DNA from: Poecilobothrus nobilitatus
Taxonomy: Eukaryota; Arthropoda; Insecta; Diptera; Dolichopodidae
NCBI GenBank assembly: GCA_947095535.1
Contig: OX352772.1
Span: 189,975,198 to 190,039,197 of the forward strand
Reading direction: 5' to 3'
Length of the DNA stretch: 64,000 nucleotides
Within the stretch, counting starts at the first letter, position 1. Each line of letters starts with the position of its first letter. Position numbers and translations under genes: made by a program. Positions 36,524 to 47,975 of the stretch are shown in pieces. Under the pieces are notes generated by a model that saw only the letters and a list, made by a program, of their open reading frames with translations, made no database searches and was not told where the DNA came from.

Positions 36524-39500
36524 ATGCCAAAAATTAAACAGAAAACAAGCATAATCGATTTATTCTATATACAATAAGTGAAAAACTAGAAAATACCAGT
36601 GAAATAAAAAACATAAGTGAAACAAATATGCCAGATCAAGCTCAATCAGCATTCGTAATTACTGCAAGTGACATCTTAAAAGATGCTCTGCGGATTCATG
36701 AATTTCGAGGCGATGGTCAATACGCCCTAACTTCATTCTTGAGGGAAGTGGATACAATCCTTCCTCTAATTACATGTCAACAATCCAAAACGTATATTTT
36801 CCAGAGAATAATCGTCAATAAAATTCAAGGTCCAGCGTTGGATGTGGTAAGGACATTAGAATCAAGCGCAGATTGGAACCAGATAAAATCAGCTTTAGTA
36901 AAAAATTTTGGCATCAAGCAAAGCTACCACCAAATTTACCAGCAAGCTTTGTCAACAAAAAATTTCCAGGTTAGACAATATTTTAATACATTAGTTTTAG
37001 TTTTAAAAAAAATTAAACAAAAAATATGAATATGATACAAATAAGCCAACTGAATTTGCTCCTAATAATAACGAGAAATTTATTTTAAATACTTTTTTAA
37101 ATAATATAGTTGCAAATTTGGCATCTATTATAATAAATAAAAATTTAATTAATATAAGAGAAGCTTTTGATTTACTTGACAGTTTAGGTGTGATTAGAGA
37201 TAAGAATAAATTTAATAATAACTTAAACAATAATTTTAAAAATGCAAATAGAAAAAACAATTTTAATCAAAATAATAATTATTATCAATATCAAAATAAT
37301 ACTGGACGGTCACTGGACAAGTCGGACAGAACACAGAACCACAAAATAATTATAGAAATAATAACCTAAATACTTTTCAAAATACTTACAGGAATAGTAA
37401 CCAAAATACCTACAGAAATAATAATCAAAATACTTATCAAAATACTTACAGAAATAATAATCAAAATACTTACCAAAATACTTCTAGAAATAATTATCAA
37501 AATACATCTAGAAACAATTACCAAAATACTGACCGAAACTCTGGACAGTCAAGAATTAGTCGTAATAGTCGATACAACAATAATAGAAATATTGAAAGAT
37601 CAGAACCCATGGATACTTACGAACAAACCGATGAAGAGGTAAATTTTCTTTCACAGCCTCGAAAAATTATCTACCAATAGTAATACTTACTATTAATAAC
37701 ACAAAACTAAGATGTTTAGTAGATACGGGGTCTTCTACTTCACTTCTTGATGAAAGCCAACTACCCCAATATTAATGAAAAATTTTAGGAAAACCTATTA
37801 ATTTTAGTACCCTTAATAACTAACTAATTGTAAGAAAAGAGATTAAAACCGATTTACCTTCAGAATTCAATGAAGATGCATTCATGATTTGGAAATTAAC
37901 GAATTTCCAAAATAAGAGTTTTGATGCTATATTAGGCGAAAATATACTTAAATCATTAGGTGCTATTATTGATTTGGAGAATGAGATTTTAAAAATCAAT
38001 AATAATGAAATTAAATTTATTAATAGTTGTCAATACAAATTTGAGGAAATCTATCAATTAGAAAAAACAAACTTAAATGATTCAAAATTTAACATCCTTT
38101 TTCAATCTTTGAATGAAGAAGAAAGCAAAACCTTAAATAATTTGCTTAAATGATATAAATATATCTTCTTTAAAGAAGGTGATTAATTAACCACCACTCC
38201 AAATTTTCAACATCAAATCAGTGACCAAAACCGATAGGCCTATATATTCTAAAATATATAGATATCCTCGGATCCATGAACAGGAGATATCTACTCAAAT
38301 CTCAGATATGCTGAAGCAAGAGATAGTAAAAGAAAGTAGTTCTCCTTACAACAGTCCACTATGGATAGTGCCAAAAAACAAGACAATTCTGAAAAAAAGA
38401 AATGGCGTCTTGTTGTCGACTATAGAAAATTGAACGAAGTTACCTTAGGCAATAAATTTCCTATACCCAATATAGAAAATATATTGTATAAATAGGAAAT
38501 TCACAATACTTTACAACACTAGATTTGGCCAAAGAGTTCCACCAAATCTTAGTGAAAAAAGAAGACCGTCCGAAGACAGCTTTCTCCACACCTTTCGGAC
38601 ATTATGAGTACATAAAGATGCCGTTTGGATTAAAAAATGCTCCGGAAACTTTCCAACACCTTATAAATAACGTTCTTAAGGAATATATTAATAAAATATG
38701 TGTATGTTACTTGGATGACATACTCATATTTTCTACTTCTTTAAAAGAATATGTGGTTAATATAAAAAAAATATTTAATAAACTAAGAGAAAAAAATTTA
38801 AAAATTCAAGCAAATTTTTCGCAAACTAAACAGAATATTTGGGTCATATTTTAACTCCAGAAGGAGTAAAATCCAATCCTAAAAAGGTGGATGACATTTC
38901 GAAACTAAAACTTCCCACTACACAAAAACCGATAAAATCGTTTTTGGGAATTACGGGATATTATCGTAAATTTATTATGGACTATACCAAATTAGCAAAA
39001 CCAATGACAAACTATCTGAAACAAAATAGTAAAATAAACATACACGACTCCAACTATTTAAATGCATTTGAAAAATTAAAAAGAGTTATAACCGAAGACC
39101 CTATATTCAAATATCTCAATTTTAACAAAAAGTTCCAACTAGTAATAGATGCTAGTGCTTTTGCCATTGGTTCCATTAAAATGGTTAAATGCAATGGATA
39201 AAGCTCAAGGAAAACACATCAATGCTAGATTAAATAGATAGTTACTAAAGTTAGAGAGTATAATATAGATATTGAATACATAAAAGGCAAGGAAAATAAC
39301 GTTGCAGATTTCCTTAGCCGAATAGATACAAACAAAAATGAAATAAATCTTTTAGAAAATATAGAAAATTTTAATTGTCCTGATAATGAATCCCAAACAA
39401 ACTCTAGTACAAATTACGCTCTTAAAAACAATATAGACTCTTCTGACCTACAAGTTGCATCCGAAGATAAAGATAATAATGATGAAATTCTATCTCATTT

Positions 39501-40404
39501 AAGTAATACTAATTATTCAATGCAAAATAATATAAATATATCTGACTTTGAAACTTTGTCTAATAATAACGATAATTTGGACAATGAGACTGCACATTCT
39601 CAAGAAGAGGAGGCAAATGACCATTTTCCAATTCTTGATTCAGTCGTGAACAGATTTAAATCCCAAAATTTTTCTTACTGACAATAAAAATAAGGATGTA
39701 GAAACAATCTTTGGTAACAAAAGAATATTTATAAATTCAGAAAATATAGAAAAGAATTTTAGCGATATATGTAGAAGGTATATAAGAAAATGTAGAATAG
39801 GATATTTTTCTGAATTGGATGATCAGAAATACAATATCGTACAAAGAAAGCTAATTGAGCTATATGGAAGCTTTGAAAATATAAAATTTGTTAGATGTAG
39901 CTATTTTGCAAAAGATATGAATACAGAAGAAGAGACTTTTAAACAGATACATAAGTATCACAAAAAAGAAGCAGGACATGTCGGTATAAACGAAAATTAC
40001 AAAGGCTTGAAAAAAGTCAAATATTTTTAAAAATTGAAAAAGTGTATTCAAAAATATATTAAAAATTGCGATATATGTAGCCGGGTCAAGTACGACAGAA
40101 AACCAATAAAAAAGAAATTCGAATTGACAGAAACACCTAAAGACATTAAAGACATTATACATATGTACATATACACTAACTCAAAACAAAACTTTTTCAC
40201 ATTTATAGACCGTTTTTCTCAATATACTACCGCTTTCCATCTAAATGATAGAAATAATCAATCTATAATAGAAAAACTTAGGGACTTTAAATCATACAGG
40301 GTATTTCAAGAAACTAATCACAGATAATGAATTCAAGAGTTTTAATATTAAAAATTTCCTGAAAGACGAACAAATTGACCTCAATTTGAATTGAATTGAA
40401 GAAT
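36524..40404 (+). pseudogene. gag-pol: Gypsy gag-pol remnant, unit D
   Basis: Landmarks as in unit C: gag ATG 36,524, capsid 36,628-37,029, Asn-rich tail 37,118-37,640, protease about 37,721, RT 38,221-38,854 with YLDD at about 38,710, connection 38,839-39,201, integrase 39,815-40,396. All shared stops are present. Nothing distinguishes it from unit C. Confidence 0.9.
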
Positions 40405-41002
40405 TGAAAATTTCTTTTCTATATAAACAGTTTCTATAATCATCGATAGTGAAATCTTTAACAATACATTTCTTAACGCCTTTAGCTTTATTTATTTTTT
40501 TATTTTCAATATCAATTGAATACATCTTAGATCTTAATCCTATAAATTCTTTAATGATTCGTCCATTACACTCATCCTTCATCATACCAAGTACCTTTTT
40601 ATTTTTTCTAGAAATATTATAGGGATTATCAATAGAATATTCTGAAGTATCATAGAAATTTTGTATGTCAGGTAATATATCTGCATAAAAATCTTTTGTT
40701 TATAGTGTAAATGAAAGAGTCTGTAACCATATAACTTAGAGAAGTATTATCATTATATTTCGGTTTGATATAGCTATAATGAAAATCATACATTTTTAAC
40801 TTAGATAATTCTAATTCTAAAACTGTAAATCCTGCATATAATGGTTTATTATAATATATGCTTACTCTACTCATTTGAATAGCAACCATATTCTTTTTAA
40901 ATGTGTTAAACTATGAAAATTTGATCTTGAAGTGAATGCACGCAAGTTACGTCACAGTTGGTAACCCCAACCAAGATAGCAAGTGATGAACCTCCAATAA
41001 AA
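40405..41002 (-). pseudogene. polB: Captured Polinton polB fragment, unit E
   Basis: Same as units C and D, with YMVTDS and the same frameshift (about 40,697-40,702). Confidence 0.9.
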
Positions 41003-42074
41003 GATAAAAACCAATTTCATATTTATGAAATTTAAAATATAAATATCTGATACAATAAAACAATTTCACATTTCTTAATTTTGTTTTTGTTTTCATTCTT
41101 TTCATTTTCATATCAAAAATGTAATCAGCCACTTTTTTTTTTATTAAGCATATTTACGGTCAATTGCATTTGAACCACTTTTAATTTTCTTTTCTTTTAA
41201 CCTAAACGATATACATAGTATTAAAAACAAATATTAAATACGAAACTCAGCACAATGACGTTTAATTCCTTGAAATATATTTACTTTAAACGTTATATCA
41301 TTGTGTTGTAACATGAAACTAAACTTATCGTGAAATTGTTTTACACAAAATTCAGTACGAACATTTGTTTAAGAATATATTGATTTTGTAATAAATAAAA
41401 AATTCATTTTGTAATTCGATACTGAATTTTGTTTGGAAAGATATTTTTCGATTAGTTAGTATTAATTAGTATTAAGAAATTGTTTTTGTAAAATAAATAC
41501 CTACCTAATAAAGGTATGAAAAAATTAAAAAACAAAAAATGTTGAAAAATAAAAAAGTTAGTCTTAAAACCGTTTTAAAACTGTAAAGTTGAAAATTTAA
41601 AAATAAAATTTAAATACAAATTTAAATTTCGGCGTTTTATTTTTACAAAAATTCGCAGTCGGTTAGTTTTAACTCAAAAAAGAATAGAACTAGTGAAATA
41701 AAAATCGAACCGAAAAAAGAAAAACATAATTAAAACATAAACATATTTAATAATTAAAATAATTAAAATATATTTAAAACATAATTAAAAATAATTTTAA
41801 TAATAATAATTTTTGGAATAATAATAAAAGTGATTTTTAATAATAACAATAATTTTAAGACAGTTATTAATAGTTAGTATAGTGCTATAAATATCTGTTT
41901 AATAACTTTTAAGTATTGAAAAAAAAAAAACTTTAAATTAAATGTCATTAAATAAATTAAATTAAAACGAAATTAAAATTAGATTAAAATAAATTGGAAA
42001 AGAGTAAATTTAAAACATTTTAAATAAACTATTAATATAAACAATTACAAAAAAAAATAATAGAAGGAGAATAT
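41003..42074 (+). other. LTR/leader-like DNA, unit E
   Basis: Same as unit C: candidate LTR about 41,120-41,652, damaged primer site about 41,653, A-rich leader to the gag ATG. No gene. Confidence 0.5.
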
Positions 42075-45000
42075 ATGCCAAAAATTAAACAGAAAACAAG
42101 CATAATCGATTTATTCTATATACAATAAGTGAAAAACTAGAAAATACCAGTGAAATAAAAAACATAAGTGAAACAAATATGCCAGATCAAGCTCAATCAG
42201 CATTCGTAATTACTGCAAGTGACATCTTAAAAGATGCTCTGCGGATTCATGAATTTCGAGGCGATGGTCAATACGCCCTAACTTCATTCTTGAGGGAAGT
42301 GGATACAATCCTTCCTCTAATTACATGTCAACAATCCAAAACGTATATTTTCCAGAGAATAATCGTCAATAAAATTCAAGGTCCAGCGTTGGATGTGGTA
42401 AGGACATTAGAATCAAGCGCAGATTGGAACCAGATAAAATCAGCTTTAGTAAAAAATTTTGGCATCAAGCAAAGCTACCACCAAATTTACCAGCAAGCTT
42501 TGTCAACAAAAAATTTCCAGGTTAGACAATATTTTAATACATTAGTTTTAGTTTTAAAAAAAATTAAACAAAAAATATGAATATGATACAAATAAGCCAA
42601 CTGAATTTGCTCCTAATAATAACGAGAAATTTATTTTAAATACTTTTTTAAATAATATAGTTGCAAATTTGGCATCTATTATAATAAATAAAAATTTAAT
42701 TAATATAAGAGAAGCTTTTGATTTACTTGACAGTTTAGGTGTGATTAGAGATAAGAATAAATTTAATAATAACTTAAACAATAATTTTAAAAATGCAAAT
42801 AGAAAAAACAATTTTAATCAAAATAATAATTATTATCAATATCAAAATAATACTGGACGGTCACTGGACAAGTCGGACAGAACACAGAACCACAAAATAA
42901 TTATAGAAATAATAACCTAAATACTTTTCAAAATACTTACAGGAATAGTAACCAAAATACCTACAGAAATAATAATCAAAATACTTATCAAAATACTTAC
43001 AGAAATAATAATCAAAATACTTACCAAAATACTTCTAGAAATAATTATCAAAATACATCTAGAAACAATTACCAAAATACTGACCGAAACTCTGGACAGT
43101 CAAGAATTAGTCGTAATAGTCGATACAACAATAATAGAAATATTGAAAGATCAGAACCCATGGATACTTACGAACAAACCGATGAAGAGGTAAATTTTCT
43201 TTCACAGCCTCGAAAAATTATCTACCAATAGTAATACTTACTATTAATAACACAAAACTAAGATGTTTAGTAGATACGGGGTCTTCTACTTCACTTCTTG
43301 ATGAAAGCCAACTACCCCAATATTAATGAAAAATTTTAGGAAAACCTATTAATTTTAGTACCCTTAATAACTAACTAATTGTAAGAAAAGAGATTAAAAC
43401 CGATTTACCTTCAGAATTCAATGAAGATGCATTCATGATTTGGAAATTAACGAATTTCCAAAATAAGAGTTTTGATGCTATATTAGGCGAAAATATACTT
43501 AAATCATTAGGTGCTATTATTGATTTGGAGAATGAGATTTTAAAAATCAATAATAATGAAATTAAATTTATTAATAGTTGTCAATACAAATTTGAGGAAA
43601 TCTATCAATTAGAAAAAACAAACTTAAATGATTCAAAATTTAACATCCTTTTTCAATCTTTGAATGAAGAAGAAAGCAAAACCTTAAATAATTTGCTTAA
43701 ATGATATAAATATATCTTCTTTAAAGAAGGTGATTAATTAACCACCACTCCAAATTTTCAACATCAAATCAGTGACCAAAACCGATAGGCCTATATATTC
43801 TAAAATATATAGATATCCTCGGATCCATGAACAGGAGATATCTACTCAAATCTCAGATATGCTGAAGCAAGAGATAGTAAAAGAAAGTAGTTCTCCTTAC
43901 AACAGTCCACTATGGATAGTGCCAAAAAACAAGACAATTCTGAAAAAAAGAAATGGCGTCTTGTTGTCGACTATAGAAAATTGAACGAAGTTACCTTAGG
44001 CAATAAATTTCCTATACCCAATATAGAAAATATATTGTATAAATAGGAAATTCACAATACTTTACAACACTAGATTTGGCCAAAGAGTTCCACCAAATCT
44101 TAGTGAAAAAAGAAGACCGTCCGAAGACAGCTTTCTCCACACCTTTCGGACATTATGAGTACATAAAGATGCCGTTTGGATTAAAAAATGCTCCGGAAAC
44201 TTTCCAACACCTTATAAATAACGTTCTTAAGGAATATATTAATAAAATATGTGTATGTTACTTGGATGACATACTCATATTTTCTACTTCTTTAAAAGAA
44301 TATGTGGTTAATATAAAAAAAATATTTAATAAACTAAGAGAAAAAAATTTAAAAATTCAAGCAAATTTTTCGCAAACTAAACAGAATATTTGGGTCATAT
44401 TTTAACTCCAGAAGGAGTAAAATCCAATCCTAAAAAGGTGGATGACATTTCGAAACTAAAACTTCCCACTACACAAAAACCGATAAAATCGTTTTTGGGA
44501 ATTACGGGATATTATCGTAAATTTATTATGGACTATACCAAATTAGCAAAACCAATGACAAACTATCTGAAACAAAATAGTAAAATAAACATACACGACT
44601 CCAACTATTTAAATGCATTTGAAAAATTAAAAAGAGTTATAACCGAAGACCCTATATTCAAATATCTCAATTTTAACAAAAAGTTCCAACTAGTAATAGA
44701 TGCTAGTGCTTTTGCCATTGGTTCCATTAAAATGGTTAAATGCAATGGTTAAAGCTCAAGGAAAACACATCAATGCTAGATTAAATAGATAGTTACTAAA
44801 GTTAGAGAGTATAATATAGATATTGAATACATAAAAGGCAAGGAAAATAACGTTGCAGATTTCCTTAGCCGAATAGATACAAACAAAAATGAAATAAATC
44901 TTTTAGAAAATATAGAAAATTTTAATTGTCCTGATAATGAATCCCAAACAAACTCTAGTACAAATTACGCTCTTAAAAACAATATAGACTCTTCTGACCT

Positions 45001-45780
45001 ACAAGTTGCATCCGAAGATAAAGATAATAATGATGAAATTCTATCTCATTTAAGTAATACTAATTATTCAATGCAAAATAATATAAATATATCTGACTTT
45101 GAAACTTTGTCTAATAATAACGATAATTTGGACAATGAGACTGCACATTCTCAAGAAGAGGAGGCAAATGACCATTTTCCAATTCTTGATTCAGTCGTGA
45201 ACAGATTTAAATCCCAAAATTTTTCTTACTGACTATAAAAATAAGGATGTAGAAACAATCTTTGGTAACAAAAGAATATTTATAAATTCAGAAAATATAG
45301 AAAAGAATTTTAGCGATATATGTAGAAGGTATATAAGAAAATGTAGAATAGGATATTTTTTGAATTGGATGATCAGAAATACAATATCGTACAAAGAAAG
45401 CTAATTGAGCTATATGGAAGCTTTGAAAATATAAAATTTGTTAGATGTAGCTATTTTGCAAAAGATATGAATACAGAAGAAGAGACTTTTAAACAGATAC
45501 ATAAGTATCACAAAAAAGAAGCAGGACATGTCGGTATAAACGAAAATTACAAAGGCTTGAAAAAAGTCATATATTTTCCAAAATTGAAAAACTATATTCA
45601 AAAATATATTAATAATTGCGATATATGTAGCTGGGTCAAATACGACAGATAACGAATAAAAAAGAAATTCGAATTGACAGAAACACCTAAAGACATTAAA
45701 GAAATTATACATATGGACATATACACTAACTCAAAACAAAACGTTTTCACATTTATAGACCGTTTTTCTAAATATGCTAC
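42075..45780 (+). pseudogene. gag-pol: Gypsy gag-pol remnant, unit E
   Basis: Gag ATG 42,075, capsid 42,179-42,580, RT 43,772-44,405 with YLDD at about 44,261, connection 44,390-44,752, integrase zinc domain 45,365-45,652. The integrase core is cut at the Polinton insertion just after FIDRFSKYAT (45,780) and continues at 63,083. Confidence 0.88.
45775..45780. repeat. Polinton target-site duplication, left
   Basis: TGCTAC, repeated at 63,077-63,082. Six bp is the length expected for Polinton/Maverick integration. Joining the flanks at this hexamer restores a continuous integrase remnant like the other units. Confidence 0.93.
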
Positions 45781-45807
45781 AGTAGTATAAGCTAGGCCGA
45801 TTCTAGA

Positions 45808-45933
45808 CCAGGAAGTGACGTCAGAGATAAGAGATGTAGAGATAAGATAAGAGGTATGACTCAGCAATGAGTCATGAATGAGTCATAGCAGGAAGTGACG
45901 TCACATCCTGTTTTGATAAGAGATATTGAGTCA
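45808..45933. promoter_or_regulatory. Enhancer-like cluster in left TIR (ETS/CRE, GATA, AP-1)
   Basis: CAGGAAGTGACGTCA occurs at 45,809-45,823 and again at 45,889-45,903; each joins an ETS core (GGAAGT) to a full CRE (TGACGTCA). Between them are AGATAAG-type GATA motifs and three AP-1 sites (TGACTCA 45,857; TGAGTCA 45,868 and 45,879) spaced exactly 11 bp apart. A fourth TGAGTCA is at 45,927. The right repeat carries the mirror image at 62,924-63,049. Site identities are consensus matches; function is inferred. Confidence 0.6.
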
Positions 45934-46182
45934 TAAAAAACAGGTTTTTAAAATTTTGAATAACAGGCATACATATTTTTTTAGGAACAATATTTTAATG
46001 TTTTATTTTTGTTTACTTTGAAAAATAGTAAAATAATTTTCATCGTATTTCAGTCATTCATATTGTATGATAAGAAATTTGTTTTAGAATATATTAAGTG
46101 TATTGTATTTTAACAAAAAAAAAAAGTTGCGGTTTTAATTTTTCATGTTCATATGAAGAATGGAACTATTCAAATTTTTGTG

Positions 46183-46200
46183 TGACGTCAGGGGATTCCG
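46183..46200 (+). promoter_or_regulatory. CRE + Rel-like composite site
   Basis: TGACGTCA is directly followed by GGGGATTCCG, which differs at one base from a classic kappa-B site. The mirror copy is at 62,657-62,674. Confidence 0.45.
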
Positions 46201-46333
46201 TAGATAAAATTCAGTCAGATTTTTAAAATTTTGAATAACAGGCACACAGATTTTTTTTAGGAACAATATTTTAAATAGTATTTTTCGATATTTACAATTT
46301 TTTTCTTTAAATTTCTTTACGATTTTAGCTCAT

Positions 46334-47079
46334 AATAAAGATATTTTAAAAAATTTTGTTGAATTGTGAAGAAATTTTTAGTGATAAGAAATAATGTGTG
46401 CGGTTTTTTGTTTGAAATTTAGAAAAAGAATTTCTTATCTGTATTAATAATATATTATATTTAATGCTGAACAAATTTTTAAAGTTGTAAAATAAAAATC
46501 TGAAATGACGTCAGGGGATTCCGTAGATAAAATTTAATTGAGTTTGAATATGAATAAATAAAATATAAATTTAGGAAATAATAAATAATTTTTTCTGCGG
46601 AGAGATTTAAAGGAGAAATTTATAATTGAGAAAAAATAGAATTTCTAATCTGTATTAATAGTATAAAACATTTTGTTAATTTTTCTGTGGTTTCTTGAAC
46701 TTGAAATTCTGAAAGAAAAAAGAACAAATAAGAAATGTGGTTTCTAGTTTTTGAATGTTCTAACAAATATTAGATATGTTTAACGAAAAAATTAATATTG
46801 CAAGCTTTTCTTATGAGTTGAAGTTAAAATTGTTGAAATTGCGGTTTTGTCTGTTTCATAAAGATTGATATAATATTATTAGGAAAAAAAATAAAAGTAT
46901 TTATATTCCAGATAATTTAAATGAATTGAAGTTACAAAGTTATGGTAATGTATGATGTAAAAATATTTGATAAAATTAACATAATTTAGATAAAAAATTT
47001 GTATAAAAGAGCTAAACAAGCTGTATTTATTAATTAATTCAATTTAAAATTTCGAGAAGGAAGAATATCAAAAAAAGAA
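46334..47079. other. Non-coding AT-rich region inside left TIR
   Basis: No gene is seen. It holds a further copy of the TGACGTCA-GGGGATTCCG-TAGATAAAATT block (46,506-46,534) that is absent from the right side of the element. It probably contains the promoter of the gene starting at 47,080. Confidence 0.55.
46506..46523 (+). promoter_or_regulatory. Second CRE + Rel-like composite, left side only
   Basis: An exact repeat of the 46,183 composite, 323 bp further in and outside the inverted repeat. It sits about 560 bp upstream of the first Polinton gene. Confidence 0.45.
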
Positions 47080-47556
47080 ATGGAAAATACAATAGAAATT
47101 TTGGATGATGTTATGATTGTTCAACCATCAACATCAACATCAACATCATCTATGTCAGCATATTCCCATAGACATCAACAACAAGAAGAAAAAGAACGAA
47201 AAAGAAGATATGATGATAGCAGTGTGAGCATATTAAGCAAGTTCAATGATGCAGCATCAACTGTCGGACTCAGCCATTATAAGCAAAAAAAACTGCTAAC
47301 ATCTGATGAAATCAGTAAGAATAAGTATTATTCAATTGAGAAAATAAGATTTTGTCAGACGAGATATGGTAAGAGAATCTTATTGGATTTTAAAAATACA
47401 AGTTTTTTCTTACCTGCGAGTATGGTAGACTTGCTAACGCAGGAAGAAATAAATATTTTAAATCAAGAGAGTAATATTTTTCTATATGTGGGCAATAAAT
47501 ATTCTATTGTTCAAGAGCATATTTATTCTCAAGAGCATTTAGCAATAAATCAATAA
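47080..47556 (+). CDS. Polinton-associated protein, possible OB-fold
   Basis: 158 aa. The first ~75 residues are low-complexity (a Ser/Thr run, Gln and Arg/Lys), so probably disordered, with a basic KERKRRYDD patch that could be a nuclear signal. Residues ~82-158 form a compact beta-rich domain (YYSIEKIRFCQTRYGKRILL, SFFLPASMVD, IFLYVGNKYSI). This shape recurs in small proteins beside polB in arthropod Polintons and suggests a single-strand nucleic-acid-binding OB fold, by inference only. The start ATG has an A-rich context (AAAAGAAATGG). It is first in the plus-strand block, about 420 bp before polB, so a replication accessory role fits its place. Complete. Confidence 0.7.
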   Translation: MENTIEILDDVMIVQPSTSTSTSSMSAYSHRHQQQEEKERKRRYDDSSVSILSKFNDAASTVGLSHYKQKKLLTSDEISKNKYYSIEKIRFCQTRYGKRILLDFKNTSFFLPASMVDLLTQEEINILNQESNIFLYVGNKYSIVQEHIYSQEHLAINQ

Positions 47557-47975
47557 ATATTATATTGAAAAATTTTAAAAAAGAAAAATAAAATAAAAAT
47601 AAAGAATAAAAATTAAATTAATTTGTTGTTATTTCAAGCTTAGGTGTTATTTTTCAGCATTTCTTTTTCAGATTTACTTTTACAGGAATTTTATAACTAT
47701 CTTTTCAACTTTATCTTTCTATATTATTTCAAGCTTAGGTGTTATTTTTCAGCATTTCTTTTTCAGATTTACTTTTACAGGAATTTTATAACTATCTTTT
47801 CAACTTTATCTTTCTATATGAATTTCATTTTATTTTCCTCCATAAAAATTGAAATTTTGATAATAGAAATAAAAATTATATTAGGGTGGATAATAAAAAA
47901 CAAATAATTTTAATTTTCTGGATATTCTATAGCGGAATAAAAAACTAAAATTTAGTTCATAAAAGAAGTTTCACC
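47557..47975. other. Spacer with 95-bp tandem duplication
   Basis: Two copies of a 95-bp unit (47,631-47,725 and 47,726-47,819), starting ATTTCAAGCTTAGGTGTTAT and differing at few positions. The 87-codon Phe-rich frame across it follows from the duplication and is not called as a gene. AATAAA signals occur near 47,585-47,605. Confidence 0.75.

Larger units (their letters stand above)
34854..40404 (+). repeat. Chimeric array unit D (5551 bp)
   Basis: No difference from unit C was seen in any segment compared; all coding remnants and stops coincide at +5551. Confidence 0.93.
40405..45780 (+). repeat. Chimeric array unit E (left part, cut by the Polinton)
   Basis: Identical to C and D except for isolated differences near its right end (44,750; 45,234; one base lost near 45,358). 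At about 45,566 it switches to a less damaged, unit A-like integrase sequence (IYFPKLKNYIQKYINNCDIC). It is interrupted at 45,780 by the Polinton and resumes at 63,083-63,259. Confidence 0.92.
45781..46333 (+). repeat. Polinton terminal inverted repeat, left (553 bp)
   Basis: Reverse complement of 62,524-63,076; even an 11-A run matches in length. It contains an internal duplication: TTTTAAAATTTTGAATAACA followed by GGAACAATATTTTAA occurs at about 45,949 and again at about 46,219. The outer 150 bp is a dense cluster of transcription-factor-like sites. Confidence 0.95.

Noticed and set aside
47644..47907. 87-codon Phe-rich frame after the first Polinton gene
   Set aside because: Created by a 95-bp duplication in AT-rich spacer; no similarity between Polintons is expected.
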